This document shows, piece after piece, positions 26,321-34,856 of a DNA stretch of 64,000 bases. Numbering within the stretch: the stretch's first letter is position 1; each line of letters begins with the position of its first letter. Under the pieces are notes generated by a model. That model saw only the letters and a list, made by a program, of their open reading frames with translations. It was not told the origin of the DNA and made no database searches. The stretch comes from Pseudomonas sp. URIL14HWK12:I12. GTDB lineage: Bacteria; Pseudomonadota; Gammaproteobacteria; Pseudomonadales; Pseudomonadaceae. Made by a program: the position numbers and the translations under genes. The stretch is from contig NZ_QEQL01000002.1 of NCBI RefSeq assembly GCF_003097135.1, forward strand, positions 1 through 64,000, read 5' to 3'.

Positions 26321-27856
26321 ATGCTCTATATCGCTACGTTTGACTGGGCCGTGGCCGGCCTGGGCGCGCTGAGCGCGGCGCTGGGCGCAGGGCTGTTCTG
26401 GCAGGTTCTGCGCCGGCGTGACACACAGGCACTACTGGACGCCCGCGACCTGCAGCTGGAGCAGCAGCGCGATGCCAACCTTGCGCAAACCCTTGAGCTG
26501 GGAGAGCTCAACGCCGCGCTGCGTGCCAGCCGCCAGCAAGCCGGCGACCTCACGCAGTTGCGCGAAGACGCTCGCCAGGCGCAGGTGCAGGCCACCCAGG
26601 CTCACGGCCGCGCCAGCGCCGCCGAAGCTCAGATGGGGCAGTTGCTGGAGCAGCACCACGAGCTCAAGGGTATCCAGGCGCGCCTGCAAGCAGCCTACGA
26701 AGGGCTGCAGGCCCAACATGCGGAGCTGGCCCGCGAGCATGCGACCCTGAGCAACACCCTGGCGCACAAGCAGCAGCACTTCGATGAACAGCAGCAACTG
26801 CTCAAGGACAGCCGCGACCAGCTGAAGCTGGAGTTCGAGCAGCTGGCCGGGCAGATCTTCGAAGCCAAGGGCCAGGCCTTCTCGCAGCACAGCCAGCAGT
26901 CGCTCGACGCGCTGCTCAAACCCTTTCGCGAGCAGATCGAAGGCTTTCGTGCCAAGGTCGAAGACATTCACCACAAGGATGTTCAGCAGCAAGCCGCCCT
27001 TGCGCAGGAGCTGTTGCACCTCAAGGAGCTCAACCGCCAGATCACGCAAGAGGCCCATGACCTGACCACCGCCCTCAAAGGCCAGAAAAAAGCCCAGGGC
27101 AACTGGGGCGAGCTGATTCTTGAGAACGTGCTGGAGCGTTCCGGGCTGGTGCTGGGCCGCGACTTCAAGCGCGAGGTGAGCCTGCAAGGCGAGCACGGCC
27201 GGCAGCGGCCCGATGCAATCGTCTACCTGCCCCAGGGCAAGCACCTGATCATCGACGCCAAGGTCTCGCTCAATGCCTATGTGCGCTACATCAATGCCGA
27301 AGATGAAACCGAGCGCCGGCTTGCCTTGAGCGAGCACGTCAGCGCCGTGGCTGCGCGCATCAAGGAACTCAGTGATCGCCATTACTTCCAGCTGCCCGGC
27401 TTGAATGCGCCGGAAATGGTGTTCATGTTCGTGCCCATCGAGTCGGCCTTCGTCGAAGCGCTCAAGGCCGACGAGACCCTTTTCCAGAAAGCCATCGAGC
27501 AGAACGTGCTGGTGGCCACGCCCACCACCTTGCTCACCAGCCTGAACATCGTGCGCCAACTGTGGCGCTTCGAAGACCAGAACAAGCACAGTGCCGAGCT
27601 GGCTGAGCGCGCCGGGCGGGTCTATGACAAGCTACGGACCTTCCTCGGCAGCATGGACACCGTCGGCGCAAGCCTGGAAAAAGCCCAGGACGCCTATCGC
27701 CGGGCTTGTGATCAACTGGTCAGTGGCCGCGGCAACCTGGTCAAGCAGGTCAGCGATTTTCAGCAGTTGGGTGTAGCGGTCAAGGCTGAGCTTAGTGGGG
27801 AGTGGGCCGAGCGCGCCGACCTTGAGTTGGAACGGTTGGCCGGGGAGCGGCCCTGA
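26321..27856 (+). CDS. rmuC: DNA recombination protein RmuC
   Basis: A 511-residue RmuC homologue. An N-terminal hydrophobic anchor (VAGLGALSAALGAGLFWQVL) precedes a long coiled coil (about 40-240). The RmuC domain follows: QGNWGELILENVLERSGL, IVYLPQGKHLIIDAKVSLNA, VFMFVPIESAFVEAL, TPTTLLTSLNIVRQLWRFE. The fold is related to restriction-type nucleases, with Glu, Asp and Lys in the conserved strands. RmuC limits recombination at inverted repeats. It converges with the hybrid kinase gene, only 19 nt apart. Confidence 0.94.
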   Translation: MLYIATFDWAVAGLGALSAALGAGLFWQVLRRRDTQALLDARDLQLEQQRDANLAQTLELGELNAALRASRQQAGDLTQLREDARQAQVQATQAHGRASAAEAQMGQLLEQHHELKGIQARLQAAYEGLQAQHAELAREHATLSNTLAHKQQHFDEQQQLLKDSRDQLKLEFEQLAGQIFEAKGQAFSQHSQQSLDALLKPFREQIEGFRAKVEDIHHKDVQQQAALAQELLHLKELNRQITQEAHDLTTALKGQKKAQGNWGELILENVLERSGLVLGRDFKREVSLQGEHGRQRPDAIVYLPQGKHLIIDAKVSLNAYVRYINAEDETERRLALSEHVSAVAARIKELSDRHYFQLPGLNAPEMVFMFVPIESAFVEALKADETLFQKAIEQNVLVATPTTLLTSLNIVRQLWRFEDQNKHSAELAERAGRVYDKLRTFLGSMDTVGASLEKAQDAYRRACDQLVSGRGNLVKQVSDFQQLGVAVKAELSGEWAERADLELERLAGERP

Positions 27857-27875
27857 CCGCCCCCCGTCGTCGGGC

Positions 27876-29819
27876 CTAAACGGCCGGCTCGCCTACGCCG
27901 TCGATCCGGCTGCGCACCCGCCGCAGCAGCTCGTCGATAGGGAAAGGCTTGAAGAGCACGTCGCTGCCGTCGTCGGCAAATTGCTGGCGGCTCATGCGGT
28001 TTTCCGCGTAGCCGGTCATGAACATCACTTTGGGCGCGGCCTGCAGCGCTTTGGCTTGGCGGGCCAGGTCCATCCCGCTCTGGCCGGGCAGGCCGATATC
28101 GGTCAGCAGCAGGTCCACCGGCGGGCCCTGGCTCAGGGCCAGTAACGCCTCGCTCGCATTGGCTACGGCGCTGCAGCGGTAGCCGCCCTCGCTCAGGGCG
28201 TCGACGATGCTCTGGCGTACCGCATCGGTGTCTTCGACCACCAGGATATGTTCACCCATGCCTACGGGCTCTGCCGATGACGGCAGGCTGGCCTGGGTTA
28301 GCACAAGCTCACTGGCGGGCAATTGCAGGGTCACCTCGGTGCCCAGGCCTGGGGCGCTGCGGATGTTCACCGTACCCCCTGACTGCCGAGTGAAACCGTA
28401 CAGCATCGACAGCCCCAAGCCGGTTCCCTGGCCAGCCGGTTTGGTGGTGAAGAAGGGGTCGAACACCTTGCTCAGCAGTGCCGGGTCGATCCCGGTGCCG
28501 TCGTCTTTGACGGCTATGTTCACGTAGGCGCCATCCCCCAGGGCCGGGTCGCCCTGAGACCAGGACGGATAGGTGCGGATCAGGATGTGGCCGCCCTCAG
28601 GCATTGCATCCCGGGCGTTGAGCACGAGGTTGAGCACCGCGTTATCCAGCTGGGCGGCATCGGCGACGGTGGCGAGCGGCCCGTGGGCCAGGTCCATCAC
28701 CAAGGTGATGTTTTCGCCGATGCTGCGTACCAGCATTTGTTCCAGCGCGCGTAGCTGCTGGTTGACGTCGATGCAGCAGGTATCCAGCGGTTGCTGCCGC
28801 GCGAAGGCCAGCAGCCTGCGAGTCATGGAGGCTGCGCTGGTGGCCGAGTGCAGCGCGGCGTCGGCATAGACGGCCAACTTGTCGCTGCGCCCCTGGGCCA
28901 ACTGCCGTTTGATGAGCTCGACGCTGGTGATGATGCCGCTGAGCATGTTATTGAAGTCGTGGGCGATGCCGCCTGTCAGCCGCCCCAGGGCGTCCATCTT
29001 CTGCGATTGCAGCAGTTGGGCTTGTGCCTGCGTACGCTCGGCCACTTCAAGTGCCAGTTGGTTGTTGGCGCTGTCGAGCTGAGCCAGGTGAGCGCGCTCG
29101 CGGTGCCGGTGTTCGGTGATGTCTTCAATGAACAGCAGGCTCAGGTTCGGCGCTCGGTAGGGTGAAACCTGCCAGAGTGTCTCACGCGCCTGGCCATTGG
29201 CTTTCAGTATCAGCGAACCCTGCCAGCGCTCGCCGTGCTCAAGGTGCTGGCGTAGCGCTTTGACGCCGGGCGTCTGATCGCCTGCAAGGCTCGCCAGCAG
29301 CCCACCCGGCACCAACTCGGCGAAGGCGTGGTTGCATTCCTGGACATTCAGCTCGCTGTCGATCACGGCGATCGGCGCGCGCACCGCGGTGAAGATCTCG
29401 CGAAAGCGCGCTTCGCTTTCGCGCAGGGCGCGCTCGGCATCGCGCACGCGCAGCAGCGAGCGCAGGGTGGCCAGCAGTACGTCGGGGTCTACGGGATGCA
29501 CCAGGTAGGCATCGGCGCCGGCTTCGAGCCCGGTGATGATGTCGCCCTTCATGATCGAGGCTGCCGACACGTGCACCACCGGTAGCAGGGCGGTGGCTGG
29601 CGCTGCGCGCAGCTGGCGAACCACGTCGAAGCCGCTCATGTCTGGCAGGTTTACATCCAGTATCACCGCGTCCGGGGCCATCGACGCCACCATGGCTAGG
29701 CCATCGGTGCCGGTGCCCGCTTCGAACACCGTGAAACCCTGGGCGGTCAGCCGGCGGTTCAAGGCATAGCGAGTGGCCTCGTTGTCATCCACCACGAGCA
29801 AGCGGGCGTCACGCCTCAT
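27876..29819 (-). CDS. Soluble hybrid sensor kinase/response regulator (REC-PAS-HisKA-HATPase-REC)
   Basis: A 647-residue cytosolic protein, last gene of the stressosome operon. An N-terminal receiver has phosphoacceptor D55 in VILDVNLPD, but its usual conserved Lys is His (YLVHPVDP). A PAS-like region is at about 130-235. The kinase has phosphoacceptor H287 in GIAHDFNNMLSG, N-box NAVLNLVLNARDAMPEGG and G-boxes VKDDGTGIDP and GTGLGLSMLYGF. A C-terminal receiver has Asp in LLTDIGLPGQSG and Lys in LFKPF. There is no transmembrane segment, so the input probably comes from partner proteins. The start overlaps the preceding kinase gene by 11 nt. Confidence 0.92.
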   Translation of the reverse strand: MRRDARLLVVDDNEATRYALNRRLTAQGFTVFEAGTGTDGLAMVASMAPDAVILDVNLPDMSGFDVVRQLRAAPATALLPVVHVSAASIMKGDIITGLEAGADAYLVHPVDPDVLLATLRSLLRVRDAERALRESEARFREIFTAVRAPIAVIDSELNVQECNHAFAELVPGGLLASLAGDQTPGVKALRQHLEHGERWQGSLILKANGQARETLWQVSPYRAPNLSLLFIEDITEHRHRERAHLAQLDSANNQLALEVAERTQAQAQLLQSQKMDALGRLTGGIAHDFNNMLSGIITSVELIKRQLAQGRSDKLAVYADAALHSATSAASMTRRLLAFARQQPLDTCCIDVNQQLRALEQMLVRSIGENITLVMDLAHGPLATVADAAQLDNAVLNLVLNARDAMPEGGHILIRTYPSWSQGDPALGDGAYVNIAVKDDGTGIDPALLSKVFDPFFTTKPAGQGTGLGLSMLYGFTRQSGGTVNIRSAPGLGTEVTLQLPASELVLTQASLPSSAEPVGMGEHILVVEDTDAVRQSIVDALSEGGYRCSAVANASEALLALSQGPPVDLLLTDIGLPGQSGMDLARQAKALQAAPKVMFMTGYAENRMSRQQFADDGSDVLFKPFPIDELLRRVRSRIDGVGEPAV

Positions 29820-30660
29820 CGGCAGGTTCCTGGGTAATGGCCAGTGGAATAATCACGTAGAAGGTCGAGCCTTGGTTAGGCTCGCTGTGCATTCCGACTT
29901 CGCCGCCCAGCAGCGCCGCGAAGCGTTTGCACAACGACAAGCCCAAGCCGGTGCCTCGCAGGCGCTTTTGCAGGGGGGAGTCTACCTGGGTGAAATCCTC
30001 GAACAAGGTGCCGTGTAGCTGAGCAGCAATGCCAATGCCTGTGTCACTCACCGAAAAGCGTATTCGCTGGTCGCTTTCAAGGCTGGCCGACACACGCACC
30101 TCGCCTTGCATGGTGAATTTCAGCGCGTTGGAGATGAAGTTGCGCAAAATCTGCGCAAGCTTCTTGTCATCGGTGTACAGCCGCGGCAAATGTTTAGGTT
30201 CTTCGAAAATCAGGTCGACGGCGCTGGAGGTGAGAATCGGCCGGAACATCCCGCGCAGGGCGGCGAACAGGTCAAGCATGTCGAACCAGGCCGGCGAGAT
30301 CGAGATGCGCCCGGCATCGAGCTTGGCAAGGTCCAGCAGGTCGTCGACCATGTCGCTGAGCTCGCGGGTTGCATTGCTGACGAAGCTGACCTGGCGATGT
30401 TGTTCCGGGCTGAGCGGGCCGTCCAGCTCATCGGAGAGCAGGCTGGTGATGCTCAGGATCGAGCCCAGCGGGGTGCGGAACTCATGGCTCATGTACGACA
30501 GGAAACGGCTTTTCAAGTCAGAGGCCTGGCGCAGTTGCTCGGCCTGTGCATCGAGCTCGGCGTAAAGGGCAAGCACGCCTTGATTGGTTTCTTCGAGCTC
30601 GGCGCGCAGGGCGTCGTTTTCCTCTTGCAGGCGGTTGAGGGCGGCGTGGGTGTCAGTCAT
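29809..30660 (-). CDS. Soluble sensor histidine kinase of the stressosome operon
   Basis: A 283-residue kinase. An N-terminal coiled coil (LNRLQEENDALRAELEETN) runs to about residue 48, followed by HisKA with H59 in SYMSHEFRTPLGS and a complete HATPase: N-box LRNFISNALKFT, G1 VSDTGIGI, F-box TLFEDFTQVD, G2 GTGLGLSLCKRFAALLGG. No membrane or sensory domain is present, so its signal probably comes from protein contact. The start ATG 30660 overlaps the stop of the phosphatase gene by 8 nt; upstream in-frame sequence to 30804 lies inside that gene and is not coding in this frame. No dedicated response regulator follows apart from the receivers of the next gene. Confidence 0.9.
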   Translation of the reverse strand: MTDTHAALNRLQEENDALRAELEETNQGVLALYAELDAQAEQLRQASDLKSRFLSYMSHEFRTPLGSILSITSLLSDELDGPLSPEQHRQVSFVSNATRELSDMVDDLLDLAKLDAGRISISPAWFDMLDLFAALRGMFRPILTSSAVDLIFEEPKHLPRLYTDDKKLAQILRNFISNALKFTMQGEVRVSASLESDQRIRFSVSDTGIGIAAQLHGTLFEDFTQVDSPLQKRLRGTGLGLSLCKRFAALLGGEVGMHSEPNQGSTFYVIIPLAITQEPADEA

Positions 30661-31663
30661 GGTGCGTGTCCAGTTCGATAACCAGTACCGTGGCATCGTC
30701 CCGTGCCCGGCAGAAATCCCGGTGCAACACCGTGGCGATGATGGCGGGGTGGCGGGCAGCCAAGCCTGGGTAATCCTCAAGCCGCCACCTTGTCTGTAGC
30801 CCATCGGAGTGCATCACCAGCAGTTGGCGGGGCTCGATGTGATGGTCGTACTGCACAGCGGTGCGGTATTGCTCTCCGACGATGCCCGGCAACGAGGCCA
30901 GACCACGGGTACGCTCACCACCCTGAAGGCTGGCGCTGATGTTGCCGATACCGACGAAGCCGAGGTGTCCGCTGCGCCGATCGAAACGTGCCAGGGCTAC
31001 TGCGCCCCCACGAGTGCCGCGCATGGCTTGGTGGATCTCCGGCAGCAACTGCTGCGGAGCGCCGAAGGGTGCGTCGGTGAAGGCCTGCGCGCCGCTTCGG
31101 GCTGCGTGTTCGGCCTCTTCGCCATGGCCCAGGCCGTCGATCACCAGTGCACTGAGGAACTCGTCGTTTTGAGCAAGGCGCCAGGTGTCGCCGCAGGCTG
31201 GGTCGTTGTGCAAGGCGTGGTGGCTGACGCCGAAGCGGACGTCAGGGGCGTTGTCGGCGCGGGGATACACCCGTGCCAGCAACACCGCGCCACGGGCGTC
31301 GGCGTACAGGTCGAACACCTGGGCCTGGCGGCTGATCGTGCCCAGGCCGAACCCCTGCGTACCGCCGGTGGAGTAGCCATCGGTAAGGCAGGCGTGCGGG
31401 TCGAAACCCTGTGCTCGGTCGACGCTCAGCACTTCGATGCCTGCACCGTGGGCGCGGGGCAGGGCGCGCAGGTGCAACTCACCCTGGCCGGCATGCTTGA
31501 GCAGGTTGGTGGCCAGCTCCGTGACCACCAGCGCTACACGCCCGCTGTCGGTGTCGTCCATGCCGACCTGCCGCGCAAGGCTTTGCGCGGTTCGCCGGGC
31601 GTGGCCGACCTGGCTGTCGTCCTGCAGCGGCAATACTTCCGTGAGGCGTCGAAGGTTGCTCAT
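30653..31663 (-). CDS. rsbX: RsbX/RsbU-like PP2C phosphatase with N-terminal GHKL domain
   Basis: A 336-residue fusion. Residues 1-135 form an RsbT/RsbW-like ATPase domain (N-box VTELATNLLKHAG, C-terminal GFGLGTISRQA), with a degenerate G1 box (DRAQGF rather than DxGxG). Residues 150-336 form a SpoIIE/PP2C phosphatase with LVIDGLGHGEEAEHAA, VMHSDGLQTRW and RARDDATVLVIEL. It should dephosphorylate RsbR/RsbS or a downstream antagonist and so reset the switch. ATG 31663 overlaps the rsbT stop as ATGA, like rsbS/rsbT; ATG 31669 is a close alternative. Bacillus RsbX has only the phosphatase domain. Confidence 0.87.
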   Translation of the reverse strand: MSNLRRLTEVLPLQDDSQVGHARRTAQSLARQVGMDDTDSGRVALVVTELATNLLKHAGQGELHLRALPRAHGAGIEVLSVDRAQGFDPHACLTDGYSTGGTQGFGLGTISRQAQVFDLYADARGAVLLARVYPRADNAPDVRFGVSHHALHNDPACGDTWRLAQNDEFLSALVIDGLGHGEEAEHAARSGAQAFTDAPFGAPQQLLPEIHQAMRGTRGGAVALARFDRRSGHLGFVGIGNISASLQGGERTRGLASLPGIVGEQYRTAVQYDHHIEPRQLLVMHSDGLQTRWRLEDYPGLAARHPAIIATVLHRDFCRARDDATVLVIELDTHHD

Positions 31664-32064
31664 ATCCATCGCGTGATCGATACCCTCGTGCCGTGCCCTG
31701 GTGTGGTGTCGAGCTCGAAGTCGTCCACCAGCCTGCGGGCGCCGGTCAGGCCCAGGCCCATGCCTTTTCCGGAGGTCCAGCCGTCGGTCATGGCCAGCTT
31801 GATGTCAGGGATGCCCGGGCCTTCGTCACGGAACACAAGGCGTACTCCGGTGCGGTCGGACTCTTCGAGCACCTGCCAATCCATGTCGCCACCGCCGCCA
31901 TAGACCACGGTATTGCGCGCCAGCTCGCTGACGGCCGTGACCAGTTTGGTCAGGTCCACCAGGCGCATGCCACATTCGCTGGCAAGCTTTCGCGCCAGTT
32001 GGCGGGCGAGTACCACGTCCTGCTCGATTCTTACCGGCAGGGTACCGCTGCGCTCGCCGCTCAT
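31660..32064 (-). CDS. rsbT: RsbT switch-protein serine/threonine kinase
   Basis: A 134-residue single-domain GHKL kinase. It has N-box SELARNTVVYGGGG, G1 FRDEGPGIPD and G2 GKGMGLGLTGARRL, and begins RIEQDVVLARQLARKLA as RsbT proteins do. In Bacillus, RsbT is held by the RsbR/RsbS stressosome, phosphorylates both under stress, and is released to activate a partner. Which partner it activates here is open: no separate RsbU gene exists in the window, but the next gene carries a phosphatase domain. The ATG overlaps the rsbS stop by 4 nt. Confidence 0.92.
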   Translation of the reverse strand: MSGERSGTLPVRIEQDVVLARQLARKLASECGMRLVDLTKLVTAVSELARNTVVYGGGGDMDWQVLEESDRTGVRLVFRDEGPGIPDIKLAMTDGWTSGKGMGLGLTGARRLVDDFELDTTPGHGTRVSITRWI

Positions 32065-32423
32065 GCCTGGCCTACTTGCTCGCGCAGGCGCTGCATGCCG
32101 CGATCGACGTTCAGGGCGGTGCTTACGCCCGGCAGTTCCAGGCCCAGCTCCACCAGGGTGATGGCCACCGCCGGCTGCATGCCTGTCAACACCGTGCGCG
32201 CATCCATCAGGCGTGACAGCCCGGCGATGGTCGCGATCATGCGGCCGATGAAGGAGTCGACCATGTCCAGGGCCGAGATGTCGATCAGCACGCCTCTGGC
32301 TGAGGTGGCGTAGATGCGCTGGGACAGGTCATCCTGCAGGCGCAGGGCGATCTGGTCGTCCATGTCGACCTGGATGGTCACCAGCAGAAAGTCGCCCATC
32401 TGTAGAATCGGAATACGCTCCAT
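32061..32423 (-). CDS. rsbS: RsbS stressosome scaffold, STAS domain protein
   Basis: A 120-residue stand-alone STAS protein. It starts MERIPILQMGDFLLVTIQVD and contains IDISALDMVDSFIGR, where S57 corresponds to the phosphorylated Ser59 of Bacillus RsbS. Together with RsbR it should build the stressosome core that sequesters RsbT. It lies 3 nt after rsbR and overlaps rsbT by 4 nt, the rsbR-rsbS-rsbT order of classical modules. Confidence 0.93.
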   Translation of the reverse strand: MERIPILQMGDFLLVTIQVDMDDQIALRLQDDLSQRIYATSARGVLIDISALDMVDSFIGRMIATIAGLSRLMDARTVLTGMQPAVAITLVELGLELPGVSTALNVDRGMQRLREQVGQA

Positions 32424-32426
32424 CGC

Positions 32427-33278
32427 TTACACCGCCTTGCTGACGCTGACACCCAGCCGCGCCAGCGCCAGTTTCAGGGCGTCGGCCAGGCTGGCCTTGG
32501 TGACCAGCTCGCCCAAATCCAGTCCCAAGTGCACGATAGTCTGGGCGATCTGCGGGCGCACGCCACTGACGATGCAATCGGCACCCATCAGGCGGATCGC
32601 GGTGACCGTCTTGAGCAGATGCTGCGCTACCAGGGTATCGACCGTCGGCACGCCGGTGATATCGATGATGGCTATCTCCGAGCCAGTGTCGACAATCGCT
32701 TGCAGCAGCGACTCCATCACCGTTTGGCTGCGCTGGGAATCCAGGGTGCCAATCATCGGCAGCGCCAGGACGCCGTCCCACAACTTCACCACCGGCGTCG
32801 ATAACTCCAGCAGCTCTTCCTGCTGGCGCTTGATCACCGACTCACGGGACTTCTGGAACGTCCGAATGGTGTGCATGGCCAGCGCGTCGAGCAGCTCGGA
32901 AATCTCCCAGAGCTGTTCGGCCAGCAGTTCGGGCTGTTCGCGGTAGGCCGCTTGCAGGCGTGCAAAGAGCACCCCCTTGAGGCTGAAGATGAAATGGGCG
33001 GTCTGGTGCGAATCCTGGCCCAGTTGCGCCCGGCTCGCCGATAGCCTTTCGAGAAAGCGACGGATATCGTCCCAGCCACTGTCGCCAATGTGCGCGCTAC
33101 CTTGTTTGGCCAGCGTTGCAAGCAGCAGATCGAGAAATTCGCCGACCTGCTGGCGCAGGTCGTGCTCTCGCACGTTCCGCGTGGCGCCGGCAGTCTCCAG
33201 GCGAGAAATCCATTGGTCGATGGTGCTGGCCTGGTTTGCCGACAACGCCTCGAGGGTGCTCAGTTGCAGTGCTGCCAT
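32427..33278 (-). CDS. rsbR: RsbR stressosome sensor protein
   Basis: A 283-residue protein with an N-terminal helical sensory domain (about 1-150, RsbRD-like/non-haem globin fold) joined by a linker helix to a STAS domain (160-280). The STAS part has MIGTLDSQRSQTVMESLL and IDITGVPTVDTLVAQHL. S181 and T215 occupy the positions of the Bacillus RsbR phosphosites T171 and T205, with the same 34-residue spacing; the first is Ser instead of Thr. The N-terminal domain presumably receives the stress signal. GGAGCG precedes the ATG on the minus strand. First gene of the six-gene operon. Confidence 0.92.
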   Translation of the reverse strand: MAALQLSTLEALSANQASTIDQWISRLETAGATRNVREHDLRQQVGEFLDLLLATLAKQGSAHIGDSGWDDIRRFLERLSASRAQLGQDSHQTAHFIFSLKGVLFARLQAAYREQPELLAEQLWEISELLDALAMHTIRTFQKSRESVIKRQQEELLELSTPVVKLWDGVLALPMIGTLDSQRSQTVMESLLQAIVDTGSEIAIIDITGVPTVDTLVAQHLLKTVTAIRLMGADCIVSGVRPQIAQTIVHLGLDLGELVTKASLADALKLALARLGVSVSKAV

Positions 33279-33298
33279 AAGGTTTCACGCTCCGATGC

Positions 33299-33324
33299 GC
33301 AGCCCGCTCCCCTGAATGGGCTGC
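33299..33324 (-). other. Stem-loop in the rsb operon 5' leader
   Basis: GCAGCCC (33299-33305) and GGGCTGC (33318-33324) form a perfect 7-bp stem about 20 nt upstream of the rsbR start codon on the minus strand. It lies between any promoter and the ribosome site. The 219-nt gap to the GGDEF gene holds no other gene; I could not pick a convincing promoter in it. Confidence 0.4.
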
Positions 33325-33497
33325 TGTGAATGCAAAGACATTTTGAGGGGAGAATAGTTGTGTTGGATAGGCAGCGATTTCAATAAGCCAGTATGAGGTG
33401 GAAAACCCTTACAGGCCAGGTAATTCGGGCTTCATCGCCCTAGGCGAGTGGGTCCGTTGAGCGCTCGAGTAGTCGTGTGCTGCTTGGGAAAGTTCGA

Positions 33498-34679
33498 TCA
33501 GCCGGCGCTTCTCTGGCTTGCCTGCGGTGTTGTCGTCCAGTCCTTGAGCCGCAGGCTGTTTCGCCCATTGCGCTTGGACTCATATAACGCCGCATCCCCT
33601 TGCTCGATAAGCGCTGCTAGGCTCGCTGGTGGCTGATCGAAGAAAGTGGCGCCTACGCTGAGCGTGACCGCGTCGGGCGTGGGGAATCGCTGTTGCGCGG
33701 CTTGGTGAAAACGCCCCCGCAGGGCGCTGCCGAGCTCGACGATTCGGTCAACGGAGGCATGCTTGAGCAAGATCACGAATTCATCCCCTCCCAGCCGTGC
33801 AGCCACCGCACCCTGAGGCAGGTGGGTGCGGATGATCTCGCTCAGCGCTACCAGTAATTGATCACCAGCGTTGTGGCCGTGCAGGTCGTTGACCTGCTTG
33901 AAGTGGTCGATGTCGATCAGCAGCAGTGCACCCGGGGCATCATGGGACGCACTGGCGAGCATGTGGGGGGCACGCACTTCAAGTGCGCGGCGGTTGTAGA
34001 GCGAGGTCAGGGGGTCGCGCGCGGCGAGCCGGGCGATCCGCTTCTCCCGCCGATGGCGTTCACTGCCGATCATCGACAAGGCAATCAGCATGATCGCCAC
34101 GACGCCTTCGATCAGCGATACCTGAATGATCTGCCCCTTGAACGCCGCCAGGTCGATCAGCGCGCCCGACATCACCGCAGACAGCGCCTTGGCCAGGTAG
34201 AAAATCCCGTGGCCGAGCATGACGAAGCGTAACTGCACCGCCCCCACGCTCAGCGAAACCCCGTGCGGGCGCAGCAGGCTACTGGCACGCAAGCTCAGCA
34301 GCGCGACCAGCGCCGAATTGCTCGCCAGCATCACGGCAGACCACAGCGGGCCGGCCGGCAGCCACAGCAGCCCTGCCCACAGCGGCACGATCAGCCACCA
34401 GCCCCGCCCCAGCCGCGTTTGCGTGAAGCGCCCCACACCCAGCAGAAACAGGCCGTGGGCTGCGATCAACAAACCATTGGCGAACCAGATGCCGACCAGC
34501 AGCAAACCGCTGCTGCGCAGCAGCGCAAGGGTGGAACCTATGGCAATGGTCGAAAAGCCGCCACACCAGTACAGCAGTGACGGCTCGCGCACGTTGCGCC
34601 ATTCCACGGCCAGGTACAGGGCGGCCGCTGCGGCAAGTGCCACGGTCATGCAGAGGAGGGTAATGGGGTCGAGCGTCAT
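33498..34679 (-). CDS. Membrane diguanylate cyclase (GGDEF protein)
   Basis: A 393-residue protein with about six to seven hydrophobic helices in residues 1-200 and a C-terminal GGDEF domain (about 215-375). The active-site motif is intact (RLGGDEFVILL), and RDPLTSLYNRRAL and IDIDHFKQVNDLHGH are present, so c-di-GMP synthesis is likely. The allosteric I-site RxxD is replaced by PQGA, so product inhibition is probably lost. I use ATG 34679; GTG 34706 is possible. It is co-directional with the rsb operon, 219 nt upstream, so it may be separate or co-regulated. Stressosome loci in Vibrio also involve GGDEF proteins. Confidence 0.9.
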   Translation of the reverse strand: MTLDPITLLCMTVALAAAAALYLAVEWRNVREPSLLYWCGGFSTIAIGSTLALLRSSGLLLVGIWFANGLLIAAHGLFLLGVGRFTQTRLGRGWWLIVPLWAGLLWLPAGPLWSAVMLASNSALVALLSLRASSLLRPHGVSLSVGAVQLRFVMLGHGIFYLAKALSAVMSGALIDLAAFKGQIIQVSLIEGVVAIMLIALSMIGSERHRREKRIARLAARDPLTSLYNRRALEVRAPHMLASASHDAPGALLLIDIDHFKQVNDLHGHNAGDQLLVALSEIIRTHLPQGAVAARLGGDEFVILLKHASVDRIVELGSALRGRFHQAAQQRFPTPDAVTLSVGATFFDQPPASLAALIEQGDAALYESKRNGRNSLRLKDWTTTPQASQRSAG

Positions 34680-34822
34680 GGGCCGACGAGCCTTCGAACA
34701 GGGCACGGAACTGCGGCGATTGTAAGGTGTCGCGGTACGTTTGGCAGAGCGGTTTGTGCAAACTGTGAGCTACCGCCGGTCACTTGGTAGGGCCGCCGGT
34801 GCTAGAGGTGCAACGGCGCCAG

Positions 34823-34847
34823 GATGAGGCCTGGGGAAGGCCTCATC
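34823..34847 (-). terminator. Hairpin downstream of ychF
   Basis: GATGAGGCC (34823-34831) and GGCCTCATC (34839-34847) form a perfect 9-bp stem with a 7-nt loop, 10 nt past the ychF stop. There is no T tract on the minus strand, so it may be an mRNA 3'-end stabiliser rather than a full intrinsic terminator. Confidence 0.55.
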
Positions 34848-34856
34848 GGGAGGGGC

